Numbered from the stretch's first letter, positions 31,253-40,818 are shown. The stretch is 64,000 bases of DNA from Companilactobacillus mishanensis (GCF_003946505.1 NZ_RHON01000004.1:62001-126000); one strand, 5' to 3'. The notes: a model not told the origin generated them from the sequence alone. Translations and numbers: made by a program.

Positions 31253-31825
31253 ATGACTTTTGAAAATTTGGAAAAAGATTTATCAAAAATAACTGAAGAA
31301 GTGTTGGAAGCCGCAAATTTGCGTCCAAATGATGTATTCATTTTAGGATGTTCAACTAGTGAGGTAGTTGGCGGCCATATCGGCAAAGATTCCAATCCGG
31401 AGATAGGGCAAGGAATCATTAAGACACTGCTTTCAGAATTAAAACCACGAGAAATAAATTTGGCAGTTCAAGGCTGTGAACATATCAACCGGAGTGTTGT
31501 TGTAGAAAGAAAAGTTGCCGAAGAAAAGGGTTTCGAAATAGTTTCAGTAGTACCAGCAATGCATGCTGGGGGAGCCTGTTCAGTTGCAGCTTTTGAACAA
31601 TTCGAGGATCCGGTAGAAGTTGAACATATCGTAGCTCAAGCTGGGATCGATATTGGCGATACATCTATCGGAATGCATGTAAAATTTGTTCAAGTTCCGG
31701 TACGACCTAGTCAAAAGGAATTGGGTGGTGCTCATGTGACGGCATTGAGATCACGCCCTAAGTATGTCGGTGGTCCAAGAGCTAATTACGAACCAATCGA
31801 ACGTAAGAACTATGTAAAAGAATAG
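31253..31825 (+). CDS. YwlG / UPF0340-family protein (190 aa)
   Basis: Recognised by [33 protein letters not shown] and [11 protein letters not shown], which are conserved in UPF0340 (TIGR01440). No function is established. It is 6 bases after the ECF gene and so part of the B6 operon; a terminator follows. Confidence 0.85.
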   Translation: MTFENLEKDLSKITEEVLEAANLRPNDVFILGCSTSEVVGGHIGKDSNPEIGQGIIKTLLSELKPREINLAVQGCEHINRSVVVERKVAEEKGFEIVSVVPAMHAGGACSVAAFEQFEDPVEVEHIVAQAGIDIGDTSIGMHVKFVQVPVRPSQKELGGAHVTALRSRPKYVGGPRANYEPIERKNYVKE

Positions 31826-31829
31826 TTGA

Positions 31830-31868
31830 AAAGGGACTTCATACTTATTTTTTGTATGAAGTCCCTTT
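31830..31868 (+). terminator. terminator of the B6 salvage operon
   Basis: A perfect 15-base stem AAAGGGACTTCATAC with a 9-base loop runs into seven T. Confidence 0.9.
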
Positions 31869-31890
31869 TTTTGATAAATATGCCGTCTTC

Positions 31891-32050
31891 AGAGCTGAGA
31901 AATATTTCCTGGCTGTGCGGTACGGTTCGAGCCTTGGTCTCGAACCTCGGTTTTAAGCCTTACCACGGTTCGGTAAGTCTTCAAACTCGCCCGGTGGTGT
32001 AAGAGCTAAAGCTCAACGCCACTTTCACTGCCAGAATATTTCTCAGCTCT
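31891..32050. repeat. 160-bp structured element with 16-base terminal inverted repeats
   Basis: AGAGCTGAGAAATATT at 31891-31906 is exactly complementary to 32035-32050. Inside are further stems: GGTTCGAG with CTCGAACC, and CTTACC with GGTAAG. It stands between two convergent genes and contains no open frame. It differs in sequence from the 13333-type repeats but resembles them in size and GC content. Confidence 0.65.
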
Positions 32051-32086
32051 TACGACTGGTTTGGAATAAATTTTGAAATTAGATTT

Positions 32087-32120
32087 AATCTATGTAAAAT
32101 TTGGAATATTTACATAGATT
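32087..32120 (-). terminator. AATCTATGTAA palindrome at the 3' end of the Fic gene
   Basis: AATCTATGTAA (32087-32097) and TTACATAGATT (32110-32120) form a stem overlapping the stop codon. The same arms occur in the palindrome before the gene (33180-33225). Confidence 0.55.
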
Positions 32121-33171
32121 AGACAACTAGTACATATTTTGTTGAGCGTCCTCCACCTAACTTGTGTATTTTCCCACTAGTCGTCAGATCGGCTAGTCCA
32201 TGTTCAATTGATGATTGGCCATATTGGGGGATAGTCGCCATAATATCTCTTTTTGACATTGGTTTAAGTTCGTTTTGAAGTGAATCTATTATTAGCATAG
32301 TTACAGATTTCGGTTTGTTAATAGTTGATTCAAGATGAGAATCTAGTTCTCGATAGGCTTGAAGAACAATACTTAGAAAAAAGTCTATAAATGGTCCATA
32401 GTCGTTTTTATTGTTATTCCACCCATCAGAACTTAATTTCAACGCTTGATAATATTGACTCTTTATTTTTTCAATCAAGCTTTCCAAGCTGATATAACGC
32501 CCAACTCCATAGTTAGATTGATACAGTACAAGTAGTGTTAGTAACCGTGACATTCGGCCATTTCCGTCCCTAAATGGATGAATAGAAACGAAATCAAAGA
32601 CAAAGGCCCCATTGAGGATAAGTGAAGGAAATTTGTCGAGTTGTTTTGCTTTGTTGAATTCACTACATAAGTCGTCAATCAAATTGGGAGTTAAAAATGC
32701 TGCTGGTGGATCGAATCTGATTTCTTCTGATCCGTCTTTAAAGGTTGTAACAATTTGATTATTTATGTCTTTAAATTTTCCACCCCAGTTACTGGCGGTA
32801 AAACTAAACAGATGCTTATGCAAAGTTAAAATGGTTCCTGAAGAAATAGGAATGTAAGCATATTGTTGATGAATCAAGTCCAGGACATCACGATATCCAG
32901 AAATTTCCTCTTCACTACGATTACGAGGCATTGTTTTCTTGGCCATAATTTGTTTAAGACGAGTGTCTGAAGTATGAATACCTTCAATACCGTTTGATGC
33001 ATCAGTACTCTGAATTTTTGCGACTTCAACAAGGCGTTCTAAAACAGAATCGTGCGACTGAAGATCAGAAGCCTCAATTTTTCCACGGATTTCGGAAATT
33101 TGAATAATTTTCTGAGTCATTTCCGGAGTAATAATCAAGTCATTGAGAGAATCGTAGTCAAATTTTTTCAT
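32119..33171 (-). CDS. Fic-domain protein with winged-helix tail (350 aa)
   Basis: The Fic catalytic motif HPFRDGNGRMSRLL lies near residue 196. It transfers AMP from ATP to protein hydroxyls in studied members. An N-terminal Fic_N-like region has an inhibitory-helix-like stretch (STDASNGIEGIHTSD, about 55-70, with the S-x-x-x-E/G-type motif). The C-terminus (about 285-350) looks like a winged helix (PMSKRDIMATIPQYGQSSIEHGLADL). A palindrome holding promoter and ribosome site precedes it. Confidence 0.88.
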   Translation of the reverse strand: MKKFDYDSLNDLIITPEMTQKIIQISEIRGKIEASDLQSHDSVLERLVEVAKIQSTDASNGIEGIHTSDTRLKQIMAKKTMPRNRSEEEISGYRDVLDLIHQQYAYIPISSGTILTLHKHLFSFTASNWGGKFKDINNQIVTTFKDGSEEIRFDPPAAFLTPNLIDDLCSEFNKAKQLDKFPSLILNGAFVFDFVSIHPFRDGNGRMSRLLTLLVLYQSNYGVGRYISLESLIEKIKSQYYQALKLSSDGWNNNKNDYGPFIDFFLSIVLQAYRELDSHLESTINKPKSVTMLIIDSLQNELKPMSKRDIMATIPQYGQSSIEHGLADLTTSGKIHKLGGGRSTKYVLVV

Positions 33172-33179
33172 AGTAAAAA

Positions 33180-33225
33180 TCTCCTAATCTATGTAATTAT
33201 AACAGTATTTACATAGATTAGGAGA
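33180..33225 (-). promoter_or_regulatory. 17-bp-arm palindrome covering promoter and ribosome site of the Fic gene
   Basis: TCTCCTAATCTATGTAA (33180-33196) and its perfect complement (33209-33225) flank a 12-base loop. On the minus strand the loop edge carries TATAAT, and TAGGAGA in the gene-proximal arm is the ribosome site, 8 bases before the ATG. Autoregulation, by the C-terminal winged helix at DNA level or by mRNA folding, is inferred. Confidence 0.65.
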
Positions 33226-33239
33226 ATGTATGAGTTGAA

Positions 33240-33396
33240 TTAATGTTGTTTGTCATAATCTTCAAGGATCTTCAATGCACCAGCATGTTTAAACAGTGAT
33301 AACCTCAAACCTTTTAAAAATTGTTTCTCTTCAGCATTATGTTTATGATTATCGTCTGCAGAAAAATCGCTTTTTTTTATTAAGCTCGTTTATCAT
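33240..33396 (-). pseudogene. small gene with a frameshift at an A8 run (about 51 codons)
   Basis: GAAGGTG and ATG at 33396 start a frame MINELNKK that stops after 15 codons. Skipping one A in the run of eight (33371-33378 as T on the plus strand) continues into an open frame of 43 more codons ending LKILEDYDKQH. The mature reading is charged and helical. It is either a small pseudogene, a slippage-expressed gene or a sequencing error. No family recognised. Confidence 0.5.
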
Positions 33397-33566
33397 AATT
33401 ACACCTTCAATTACTGACGTGTGGTGATATTGAAATTTGCGAATATAGTATTCTACTTAAGATCTTAATACTAAAATGACTAAAGTAGAATCGGTTGTTA
33501 TTTCAAAAAATACCAATATTAAAACAGACTTACCTGATTAGTTTTCATAATTATATAGACAATTTA

Positions 33567-33705
33567 GTTCGTAGGTCAGGCTCGCCGGGGGTGCAGCAGC
33601 GTAGTGAACGTATGTCGCCTTCGGCGCATGCGCAACAGTTTAGAATGTTGGCTACGCCAACGAACGCTAAGGAAGCCACACCTCCGCCGAGCCTGACCGT
33701 AGAAC
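33567..33705. repeat. GC-rich structured intergenic repeat, copy 3
   Basis: Outer arms GTTC/GAAC and GGTCAGGCTCG/CGAGCCTGACC pair perfectly. Against copy 1 (GCCCGGTTCG/CGAACCGGG) several positions have changed on both sides together. The core and the two inner hairpins are the same as in copies 1 and 2. It lies 3' of oppF. Confidence 0.8.
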
Positions 33706-33732
33706 GGCAGTGAACCCCACACCACAAACCAA

Positions 33733-33762
33733 AAAGGACACTCACAATTGTGAGTGTCCTTT
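33733..33762 (-). terminator. terminator of the opp operon
   Basis: AAAGGACACTCAC, loop AATT, and its exact complement; T-rich on the minus-strand side, just past the oppF stop. Confidence 0.85.
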
Positions 33763-33767
33763 CGTTT

Positions 33768-34694
33768 TTAATTTTTAAACTTAGCTGCAGTTGCATCATC
33801 ACAATACAAGAAATGCCCAGGCAAAACTTCTTGCAATGTCTGATTATCAGTAAAGTGCTTAGAATGGTCAAAATCAATACGCTTACGAGTTTTCTCAACT
33901 TCAGGGTCAGGAACCGGGATAGCTGATAATAAACTCTGTGTGTAAGCGTGAAGGGGATGACTGTAGATTTCATCAGCATCTGCCAACTCAACAATTTTAC
34001 CGTGATACATAACAGCGATTCTATCACTGATATATTTAACCATCGACAAATCATGGGCGATAAACATATAGGTTAAACCTTGTTGTTTTTGAATATCTTG
34101 CAACAAGTTAACAACTTGAGCTTGGATAGAAACGTCTAAGGCTGAAATTGGCTCATCAGCGATGATAAATTGTGGATCAACTGCCAAGGCTCTGGCAATA
34201 CCGATACGTTGACGTTGTCCACCAGAGAACTCATATGGGTAACGTGTCATATGCTCAGGATTCAAATGGACCATACCAAGTAGTTCCTTAATACGTTTCT
34301 CACGCTCGTCGTCATTTTTAACAAGACCGTGAATGTCCAATCCTTCAGCAATAATATCCTTAACTTTCATTCTAGGATTCAATGAAGCGTAAGGATCTTG
34401 GAAAATCATCTGCATGTCTCGACGAAATTGTTTCATCTTAGGACTGCGATTTTTGAGCTTGCTGATATCTTGTCCTTTGAACAAAATTTGTCCACTTGTT
34501 GGATTATATAAACGGATGATACTGCGTCCAGTGGTACTTTTACCTGAACCAGATTCACCAACTAATCCAAAAGTTTCGCCAGGATAGATATCAAAAGTCA
34601 CGTCATCAACGGCTTTTACTTCGTTAGGTTTACCAATGTTGAAATATTGTTTGAGATGTTTGACTTGTACAATAGGTGTCTTTTCGTCTGCCAT
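33768..34694 (-). CDS. oppF: oligopeptide ABC transporter ATP-binding protein OppF (308 aa)
   Basis: ATPase with Walker A GESGSGKST, signature FSGGQRQRIGIARAL, Walker B FIIADEPISALD and the C-terminal oligopeptide-transporter ATPase extension that follows the nucleotide domain in OppD/OppF. With OppD it powers peptide import. Its start overlaps the oppD stop by one base (TAATG). Confidence 0.95.
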   Translation of the reverse strand: MADEKTPIVQVKHLKQYFNIGKPNEVKAVDDVTFDIYPGETFGLVGESGSGKSTTGRSIIRLYNPTSGQILFKGQDISKLKNRSPKMKQFRRDMQMIFQDPYASLNPRMKVKDIIAEGLDIHGLVKNDDEREKRIKELLGMVHLNPEHMTRYPYEFSGGQRQRIGIARALAVDPQFIIADEPISALDVSIQAQVVNLLQDIQKQQGLTYMFIAHDLSMVKYISDRIAVMYHGKIVELADADEIYSHPLHAYTQSLLSAIPVPDPEVEKTRKRIDFDHSKHFTDNQTLQEVLPGHFLYCDDATAAKFKN

Positions 34695-35746
34695 TATTTA
34701 ACACTGCCCCCTGACTTTAAAGCTTGAAATTTTTCGAAACGTTTTTGGATCGATTCTGGTGGTGTAACTTTTGGTGCATCTGGATGCAATAACCAAGTGG
34801 CTGCATAATGCGTCTTCGAAACTTTGAAGAAAGGTGGTTGCTCTTCTTCGTCAATTTCCATCGCATATGAGTTTCTTGGTGCAAAGGCATCTCCCTTTGG
34901 TGGGTTCAACAAGTTAGGTGGTGTACCAGGGATCGAGTTCAAATGATCTTGTTCGCTGGTGTCCAGAGTAGGCATTGAATCAAGCAAACCCCATGTATAT
35001 GGATGTTGAGGGTTGTAGAAAATCTCATCAACAGTTCCATATTCTACGAATTTACCAGCGTACATTACGGCCACACGGTCGGCAATACCAGCAACGACAC
35101 CAAGGTCATGGGTTATGAAGATGATCGAGGTACCGATTTTTTCTTGTAATTCTTTAAGTAGATCAATGATTTGAGCTTGAACTGTAACGTCCAAAGCTGT
35201 TGTTGGTTCATCTGCAATTAGAATTTCTGGATAATCCACGATTGCAATGGCGATAACGATACGTTGACGTTGTCCACCAGAGAATTGGTGAGGATAATCT
35301 TTCATTCTAGCCTTTGGGTTAGGAATACCAACTAGTCTGAGCACTTCTTCTGCACGGTCCATAGCTTCTTTTTTAGAAACCTTATGATGGATCAAAAGTG
35401 GTTCAGCAACTTGCTTACCAATAGGCATAGTTGGGTCAAGCGAAGTCATAGGGTCTTGGAAGATCATAGCAATTTTGTCGCCACGGATCGCATCCATTTC
35501 CTTATCGGATTTTTGTAGAAGGTCGTCACCGTGGTACAAGATTTGACCTTCTGGAATATCTGAGTTTTTAGCTAACAATTGTAAAATTGAACGGACTGTG
35601 ATGGATTTACCGGATCCAGATTCACCAACTATCGCTAACGTTTCACCACTGTTTAGATGAAAGTCAACGCCACGAATAGCTTGGACAGTACCGTTATAGG
35701 TTGCAAAGTTAACATGTAAATTTTTTACATCTAGTATTTTTTCCAT
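34694..35746 (-). CDS. oppD: oligopeptide ABC transporter ATP-binding protein OppD (350 aa)
   Basis: Walker A GESGSGKSI, signature FSGGQRQRIVIAIAI, Walker B ILIADEPTTALD. It is longer than OppF through the usual C-terminal extension, and no cysteine cluster is present there. Second ATPase of the peptide importer; 11 bases after oppC. Confidence 0.95.
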   Translation of the reverse strand: MEKILDVKNLHVNFATYNGTVQAIRGVDFHLNSGETLAIVGESGSGKSITVRSILQLLAKNSDIPEGQILYHGDDLLQKSDKEMDAIRGDKIAMIFQDPMTSLDPTMPIGKQVAEPLLIHHKVSKKEAMDRAEEVLRLVGIPNPKARMKDYPHQFSGGQRQRIVIAIAIVDYPEILIADEPTTALDVTVQAQIIDLLKELQEKIGTSIIFITHDLGVVAGIADRVAVMYAGKFVEYGTVDEIFYNPQHPYTWGLLDSMPTLDTSEQDHLNSIPGTPPNLLNPPKGDAFAPRNSYAMEIDEEEQPPFFKVSKTHYAATWLLHPDAPKVTPPESIQKRFEKFQALKSGGSVK

Positions 35747-35757
35747 AACTATTCTCC

Positions 35758-36780
35758 TTAGTCTGATGATTGTGGATCAAAGGCATCACGTAAGCCGTCA
35801 CCTAGCAGGTTGGTAGCAATCATGATGATACTCAAAACGATTGCTGGTGCCCACATTTGGTAAGGCAAGAATCTGAAGGCTTTTTGACCGTCAGAAAGCA
35901 ATGTACCTAATGATGCGTTTGGTGCGGGAATACCAATTCCGATGAAACTCAAGAATGCTTCAAAGAAGATAGCATTAGGAATGGTAAACATTGTTTGAAT
36001 AATAATTGTTGATGATAGGTTAGGAATCAAATGCTTTGTAGCAATTTTGGTTGATGATTCGCCTAACGTTCTAGCTGCCAAAATATATTCTTGCTCTTTC
36101 AGCTGGAACGTCTGGGCACGGATCAGTCTGGCCATCGTGACCCAATCGGTCAAGGCAATCGCAATAACAATTGAAGCTAGACCGGGCTTTAAGATGATCA
36201 TCATTAAGATAACAACAATCAAGTTAGGGATGGAAGAAATGATTTCGATAATACGCTGTAAGACGATATCAGTCCTTCCACCTTTCCAACCAGAGATTAT
36301 TCCGTATGGAAGTCCGATGATCAAATCGACTAAGGTCGCCAGAATGGCAACGATAAGTGACAATCTAGTTCCGTAAATTATTCTAGAAAGCAAATCACGG
36401 CCAAGATAATCAGTACCTAATAAGTAAGTAGTTCCTTTAGGTGCGCCGACCTCTTTATAGGCGTTAACAACTTTACCGCCACGTTTTTGCATACCATTGA
36501 ATCCGGGAATGTTAGCTTCACCGATCTTAGGTGGCAAGTTAGCGTACTCAACTTTTTGTTCGTTAGGGTTGTGAGGTGCCACGATTGGAGCGAAGACAGA
36601 GATAAGAACAATGATACTAAGTAAAACCATGCAGACGGTCGCAACTTTGTTAGAAAGCAGACGACGACGTACATCTTGCAAATATGTTAGTGAAGGTGTG
36701 CCAATCTTTTCTTGTTCTTGATTGTCATCTTCATGGATCATTTTAAATTTTTCTTTTGGTATTTGCGGAGTTTGCTCCAT
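35758..36780 (-). CDS. oppC: oligopeptide ABC transporter permease OppC (340 aa)
   Basis: A long cytoplasmic N-terminus (1-45) precedes six membrane segments; the coupling motif is EYILAARTLGESSTKIATKHLIPN. The large extracellular loop 1 (about 70-120) is typical of OppC. The start overlaps the oppB stop by one base. Confidence 0.93.
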   Translation of the reverse strand: MEQTPQIPKEKFKMIHEDDNQEQEKIGTPSLTYLQDVRRRLLSNKVATVCMVLLSIIVLISVFAPIVAPHNPNEQKVEYANLPPKIGEANIPGFNGMQKRGGKVVNAYKEVGAPKGTTYLLGTDYLGRDLLSRIIYGTRLSLIVAILATLVDLIIGLPYGIISGWKGGRTDIVLQRIIEIISSIPNLIVVILMMIILKPGLASIVIAIALTDWVTMARLIRAQTFQLKEQEYILAARTLGESSTKIATKHLIPNLSSTIIIQTMFTIPNAIFFEAFLSFIGIGIPAPNASLGTLLSDGQKAFRFLPYQMWAPAIVLSIIMIATNLLGDGLRDAFDPQSSD

Positions 36781-37712
36781 TATTCTTTACCTCCATTTCC
36801 TAGTCTGATTCGTGGATCAATGAATCCGTACAAGATATCAACAATCAAGATAACCAAGATCAATAGGAATGAATAGAAAATCGTAAGTCCCATGATAGTT
36901 GGATAATCATTAGTTGTGATCGATTTGACGAATTGTTCACCGATACCAGGAATTGAGAAAATATTTTCAACGACCATTGATCCGGTCATAACTGAGACTG
37001 CCATTGGTCCAATAATAGTAACAACGGGGATCAATGAGTTTCTCAAAGCATGTTTAGTAACAACTTGCCAACTTGAATTACCTTTGGATTTCGCTAATTC
37101 AATGTAATCACTACTCATAACATCGACCATTTCGGTTCGCATGAAACGGGCAACGTTACCAAGCGGTAGAGCTGCCAGAGCTAAGGTAGGCAAGACACTT
37201 GATTGGAAGTTATCCCAAAGGGCAACTGGATAAATGTGCCATTTGAAGGCTAGGTAAAATTGAAGTAAAACGGCTAGGACGAAAGAAGGAATCGATAATC
37301 CTAGAATTGAAATAAATGTAGCGAGTGTATCGACCCAAGTGTTTTTACGGATAGCAGCGAAGGCACCTAAAAGGATACCTAAAACAGTTCCGACAATCAT
37401 AGCTTGAGCACCAATTTGCATTGATGGAGCAAGTCTTTGGCCGATCAATTGAGTAACAGGTTCGTTGTTAAATTGGAAAGATGTACCCAAGTTTCCTTGG
37501 AACAATCCACCCATATAACGAAGATATTGGATAAGTACTGGTTGATCCAATCCATATTGTGCTTTAACGATGGCTAATTGTTCATGTGAAAGACGATTCT
37601 GGTTAGTAAATGGAGTACCAGGAAGTAATTTCATCAAGAAGAATGTTATCGAAGCAATTATGAATAGGGTCAAGAACAAGTAAAGAATTCTTTTGAGAAT
37701 ATATTTAGTCAT
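36780..37712 (-). CDS. oppB: oligopeptide ABC transporter permease OppB (310 aa)
   Basis: Begins MTKYILKRILYLFLTLF, a standard OppB/DppB start, with six membrane segments and the EAA-like loop SSDYIELAKSKGNSSWQVVTKHALRNS. It pairs with OppC to form the channel. Confidence 0.93.
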   Translation of the reverse strand: MTKYILKRILYLFLTLFIIASITFFLMKLLPGTPFTNQNRLSHEQLAIVKAQYGLDQPVLIQYLRYMGGLFQGNLGTSFQFNNEPVTQLIGQRLAPSMQIGAQAMIVGTVLGILLGAFAAIRKNTWVDTLATFISILGLSIPSFVLAVLLQFYLAFKWHIYPVALWDNFQSSVLPTLALAALPLGNVARFMRTEMVDVMSSDYIELAKSKGNSSWQVVTKHALRNSLIPVVTIIGPMAVSVMTGSMVVENIFSIPGIGEQFVKSITTNDYPTIMGLTIFYSFLLILVILIVDILYGFIDPRIRLGNGGKE

Positions 37713-37734
37713 GTTTTTCTCCCCAACTCCCTAA

Positions 37735-39369
37735 TTAATTTTTGTAAGCTGTGACTAAGTTATACATACCGTTTGGTGAAACTCGGTAGTTTTGAACGTT
37801 CTTTTTAGTTAAGTTTGCTTGATAGTATTGATACAACATAACGACACCTTGGTCTTCAGTCAGAATCTTGGTAGCTTTAAGCATGTCGTCCCAACGTTTT
37901 TCTTTATTGTTGGCATCAGTTGTAGCACTACGTTTGACTAGGTCATCGAATTCCTTGTTTGAATATTTACCATCATTTTGTGCATTACCAGTAGTAAATA
38001 TTTGTAGGAATGTATATGGATCAGGGTAGTCAGCGTTCCAAGCAGTAACGACCATTTGGAAATCACCGGATTCTGATTTCTGTAGACGAGACTTGAATGG
38101 AAGGTTACTCAAACTTAATTTCAAACCAGGTAAGTTTTTCTCCATCTGACCTTGGATGAACTCGTTTTGTTTCTTAGAAGTATCAGTATCATCACCGATC
38201 AAATTGAAGCTGAGGTTCTTTTGACCAGTTTCTTTGATACCTTTCTTCCATAACTTAGCAGCCATCTTAGGGTTGTAAGAACTGTATTTCTCAACAGACT
38301 TGATTGGTTTTTCACTCGTGAAGTCTTTTCCAGTTTCAGGATTGTATGACATGCCTGAAGGAATTACAGAAGCGGTGAAACCACCAGTATTACCAAGAAC
38401 ATTTTCGTCTAATTGTTTACGGTCGATCGACATACCGATAGCACGACGAATATTCTTATTTCTGAAGAAAGCATATTTCTCCATGTTCATTTCAATGTAG
38501 AAAGTTGATGAGAATTTATCATTGGTAAATGTCTTATAAGTAGACACTTGACGAGCAGTATCTCCACCGATTTTTTCAAGACGGTTGATTCTGTTTGAAT
38601 CATAAAGGTTCAATTGAGTATTAGGATCTTTGGCTACATAGTATTGAACTTTGTGTAATTTAACTTTTTTAGCATTCCAGAACTTATCGTTCTTAACTTC
38701 AGTCCAACTATTGTCAGAAACGTGCCAATTGATAAGTTTGAAAGGTCCATTGAAGACCATTCCTTTGCTGTTTAGGCCATATTCTTTGCCAGCTTTTTCC
38801 ACTGAAGGTTTGTACAATGGGAAAAATGTAGCATTTGCCAATAATTGGTTGAAATAAGGAATCGGATCATCAAGTGTAACTTGCAAAGTATATTTGCCTA
38901 ATGCTTTGACACCAAGAGAATCGACTGGCTTTTTACCAGAACTGATGTCATCAGCGTTTTTCACACCTGAAAAAATATAAGCATATTGAGATGCTGTTTT
39001 TGGGTCGACCGTGCGACGCCAAGAATAAACGAAATCGCTGGCTGTCACTGGTTTACCATTTGACCATTTAGTATGTCGCAGTTGATAGGTATAGGTTTTA
39101 CCGTTGTTAGTAGGTTCAACCAACTTTTTGGCAACAGCTGGTTGAAGAGTTTTACCGTCGAAACGATAAAGACCATCCATTGTATTTGTTAAAGCCTGTC
39201 CACCAATGACGTCGGTATTGAGTGATGTATCCATCGAAGCAATAACGTCAGATGAACTGATAGCCAAGGTATCTTTACTGTCCTTTTCGACAGACGAACC
39301 ACAGCCAGTAAGTAGCAACATAATACCAAATAAAGGTATAAGTCCCCATAAATACTTCTTAGTTTTCAT
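37735..39369 (-). CDS. oppA: oligopeptide-binding lipoprotein OppA (544 aa)
   Basis: The lipoprotein signal ends at LLLTGCGSS (Cys23), so it is anchored on the outer face of the membrane. The SBP_bac_5 fold is clear (TYTYQLRHTKWSNGKPVTASDFVYSWRR). It captures peptides for the OppBCDF channel and, as first gene, is usually the most expressed. Good GGGAGG ribosome site. Confidence 0.94.
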   Translation of the reverse strand: MKTKKYLWGLIPLFGIMLLLTGCGSSVEKDSKDTLAISSSDVIASMDTSLNTDVIGGQALTNTMDGLYRFDGKTLQPAVAKKLVEPTNNGKTYTYQLRHTKWSNGKPVTASDFVYSWRRTVDPKTASQYAYIFSGVKNADDISSGKKPVDSLGVKALGKYTLQVTLDDPIPYFNQLLANATFFPLYKPSVEKAGKEYGLNSKGMVFNGPFKLINWHVSDNSWTEVKNDKFWNAKKVKLHKVQYYVAKDPNTQLNLYDSNRINRLEKIGGDTARQVSTYKTFTNDKFSSTFYIEMNMEKYAFFRNKNIRRAIGMSIDRKQLDENVLGNTGGFTASVIPSGMSYNPETGKDFTSEKPIKSVEKYSSYNPKMAAKLWKKGIKETGQKNLSFNLIGDDTDTSKKQNEFIQGQMEKNLPGLKLSLSNLPFKSRLQKSESGDFQMVVTAWNADYPDPYTFLQIFTTGNAQNDGKYSNKEFDDLVKRSATTDANNKEKRWDDMLKATKILTEDQGVVMLYQYYQANLTKKNVQNYRVSPNGMYNLVTAYKN

Positions 39370-39501
39370 ACTTTCCTCCCTGTAACGTACGTATGCAACA
39401 TATATTAGAATACTCTATTCAAAATTAATCACAATAAATTCTGATTAAAATTATTCTAATTCACAAGCAATAATATTGTAGCTAATATTTGGGCAAAAGA
39501 A

Positions 39502-39529
39502 AAGAGGACTCCTTATTTGGAGACCTCTT
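39502..39529 (-). terminator. terminator overlapping the end of hflX
   Basis: AAGAGG..CTCC pairs with GGAG..CCTCTT around TTAT; the minus-strand tail is TTCTTTT. The stem includes the last codons of hflX. Confidence 0.7.
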
Positions 39530-40811
39530 CTTGAATAAAATTATTATACTTTTCTAATTCATCTGGACTTAAATTAGCAGTTAGCAATGAACCATCTGCT
39601 GTGAAGTCTTTAGATTGAATTTGAGCTGAACGCAAAATCTCTTCAGCAATTTTTTGTTGAGTATAAGGTATCAACAAAGTTACTACTTTATATTGTGCGA
39701 ATAGCTTCAACTTGATCAAGTTGACCAGTTTATCGATTGACTCTTTATCGAGGGCTGAATAGTAAATATTATCACCTTCGATAACTGGGAATTGTTGTCC
39801 CGGTTTAAGATCAGCTTTGTTAAAAGCATAGATCATTGGCTTACCTTGGACGCCAACTTCGCGCAAAGTCTTTTCAGTAACATCGATCATATTGCGCCAA
39901 TGTTCATCACTGACATCGATAACTTGTACAAGTAGATCAGCATCTGCAGCTTCTTTCAAAGTTGTTTTGAAAGATTCAATCAGATTATGTGGCAACTTGC
40001 TGACGAATCCAACTGTATCAGATAGAAGGAAACTAGTATTGTCTTCCAAATCGATTTTACGAACACTAGTATCTAGTGTGGCAAAGAGCATATCCTTTTC
40101 GAAAACTTTTCTGTCTTCGGAATCGTCTTTATTTACGTTTAGCAAACCATTCATTGTCGTTGATTTACCAGCGTTAGTATAACCAACTAGTGAAACCAGC
40201 GGAACAGTCGTATTGGTACGACGACGGCTTTGAACGTCGATAGTTTTATCAACTGATTTAAGTTGAGTACGAAGATAATCGATACGTTTACGAATTACAC
40301 GACGATCCATTTCCAACTTAGTTTCACCAGCACCACGGTTAGCAAGACCACCTGAAGAAGATTGTTGATCAAGTGGATTACCAGATGGGTGAATCCGAGG
40401 AAGTTGATATTGCAATTTAGCAATTTCAACTTGAAGTTTAGCTTGCTTAGTGTGAGCTCGATTTGAGAACACCTGCAAGATCAATTCAGTTCTATCCATA
40501 AATGATAGTTTAGTACTTTTTTCAAGATTACGAATCTGTGATGGAGTAAGTTCATCGTTCAAGATGATCGTAGTTACATCATCAGCATTGGCGATTTCAG
40601 CAATCTCAGTGACTTTACCTTTACCAAAGTAAGTTGCACCACTGACAGAATCAGCATTTTGCTTGATAACTTCAGCAACTTCCATGTTGTTTGCGACAAC
40701 TAAAGAACCAAGTTCTTCCATAGTATAGTCAAAGTCAGGTTGCAGGTGACTGACACCTGCGATAATTACACGTTCTTTATTATTATTTAAGTCTTCCAAA
40801 TTTGCCTCCAA
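39513..40811 (-). CDS. hflX: ribosome-associated GTPase HflX (432 aa)
   Basis: The HflX N-terminal domain (1-200, with the Gly-rich GGLANRGAGETKLEMDRR loop) precedes a G domain with VGYTNAGKSTTMN (G1), DTVGF (G3) and NKAD (G4). HflX splits stalled or heat-damaged 70S ribosomes. Single gene with a structured element upstream (40819-40926). Confidence 0.94.
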   Translation of the reverse strand: MEANLEDLNNNKERVIIAGVSHLQPDFDYTMEELGSLVVANNMEVAEVIKQNADSVSGATYFGKGKVTEIAEIANADDVTTIILNDELTPSQIRNLEKSTKLSFMDRTELILQVFSNRAHTKQAKLQVEIAKLQYQLPRIHPSGNPLDQQSSSGGLANRGAGETKLEMDRRVIRKRIDYLRTQLKSVDKTIDVQSRRRTNTTVPLVSLVGYTNAGKSTTMNGLLNVNKDDSEDRKVFEKDMLFATLDTSVRKIDLEDNTSFLLSDTVGFVSKLPHNLIESFKTTLKEAADADLLVQVIDVSDEHWRNMIDVTEKTLREVGVQGKPMIYAFNKADLKPGQQFPVIEGDNIYYSALDKESIDKLVNLIKLKLFAQYKVVTLLIPYTQQKIAEEILRSAQIQSKDFTADGSLLTANLSPDELEKYNNFIQEEVSK

Positions 40812-40818
40812 AGAGAGA

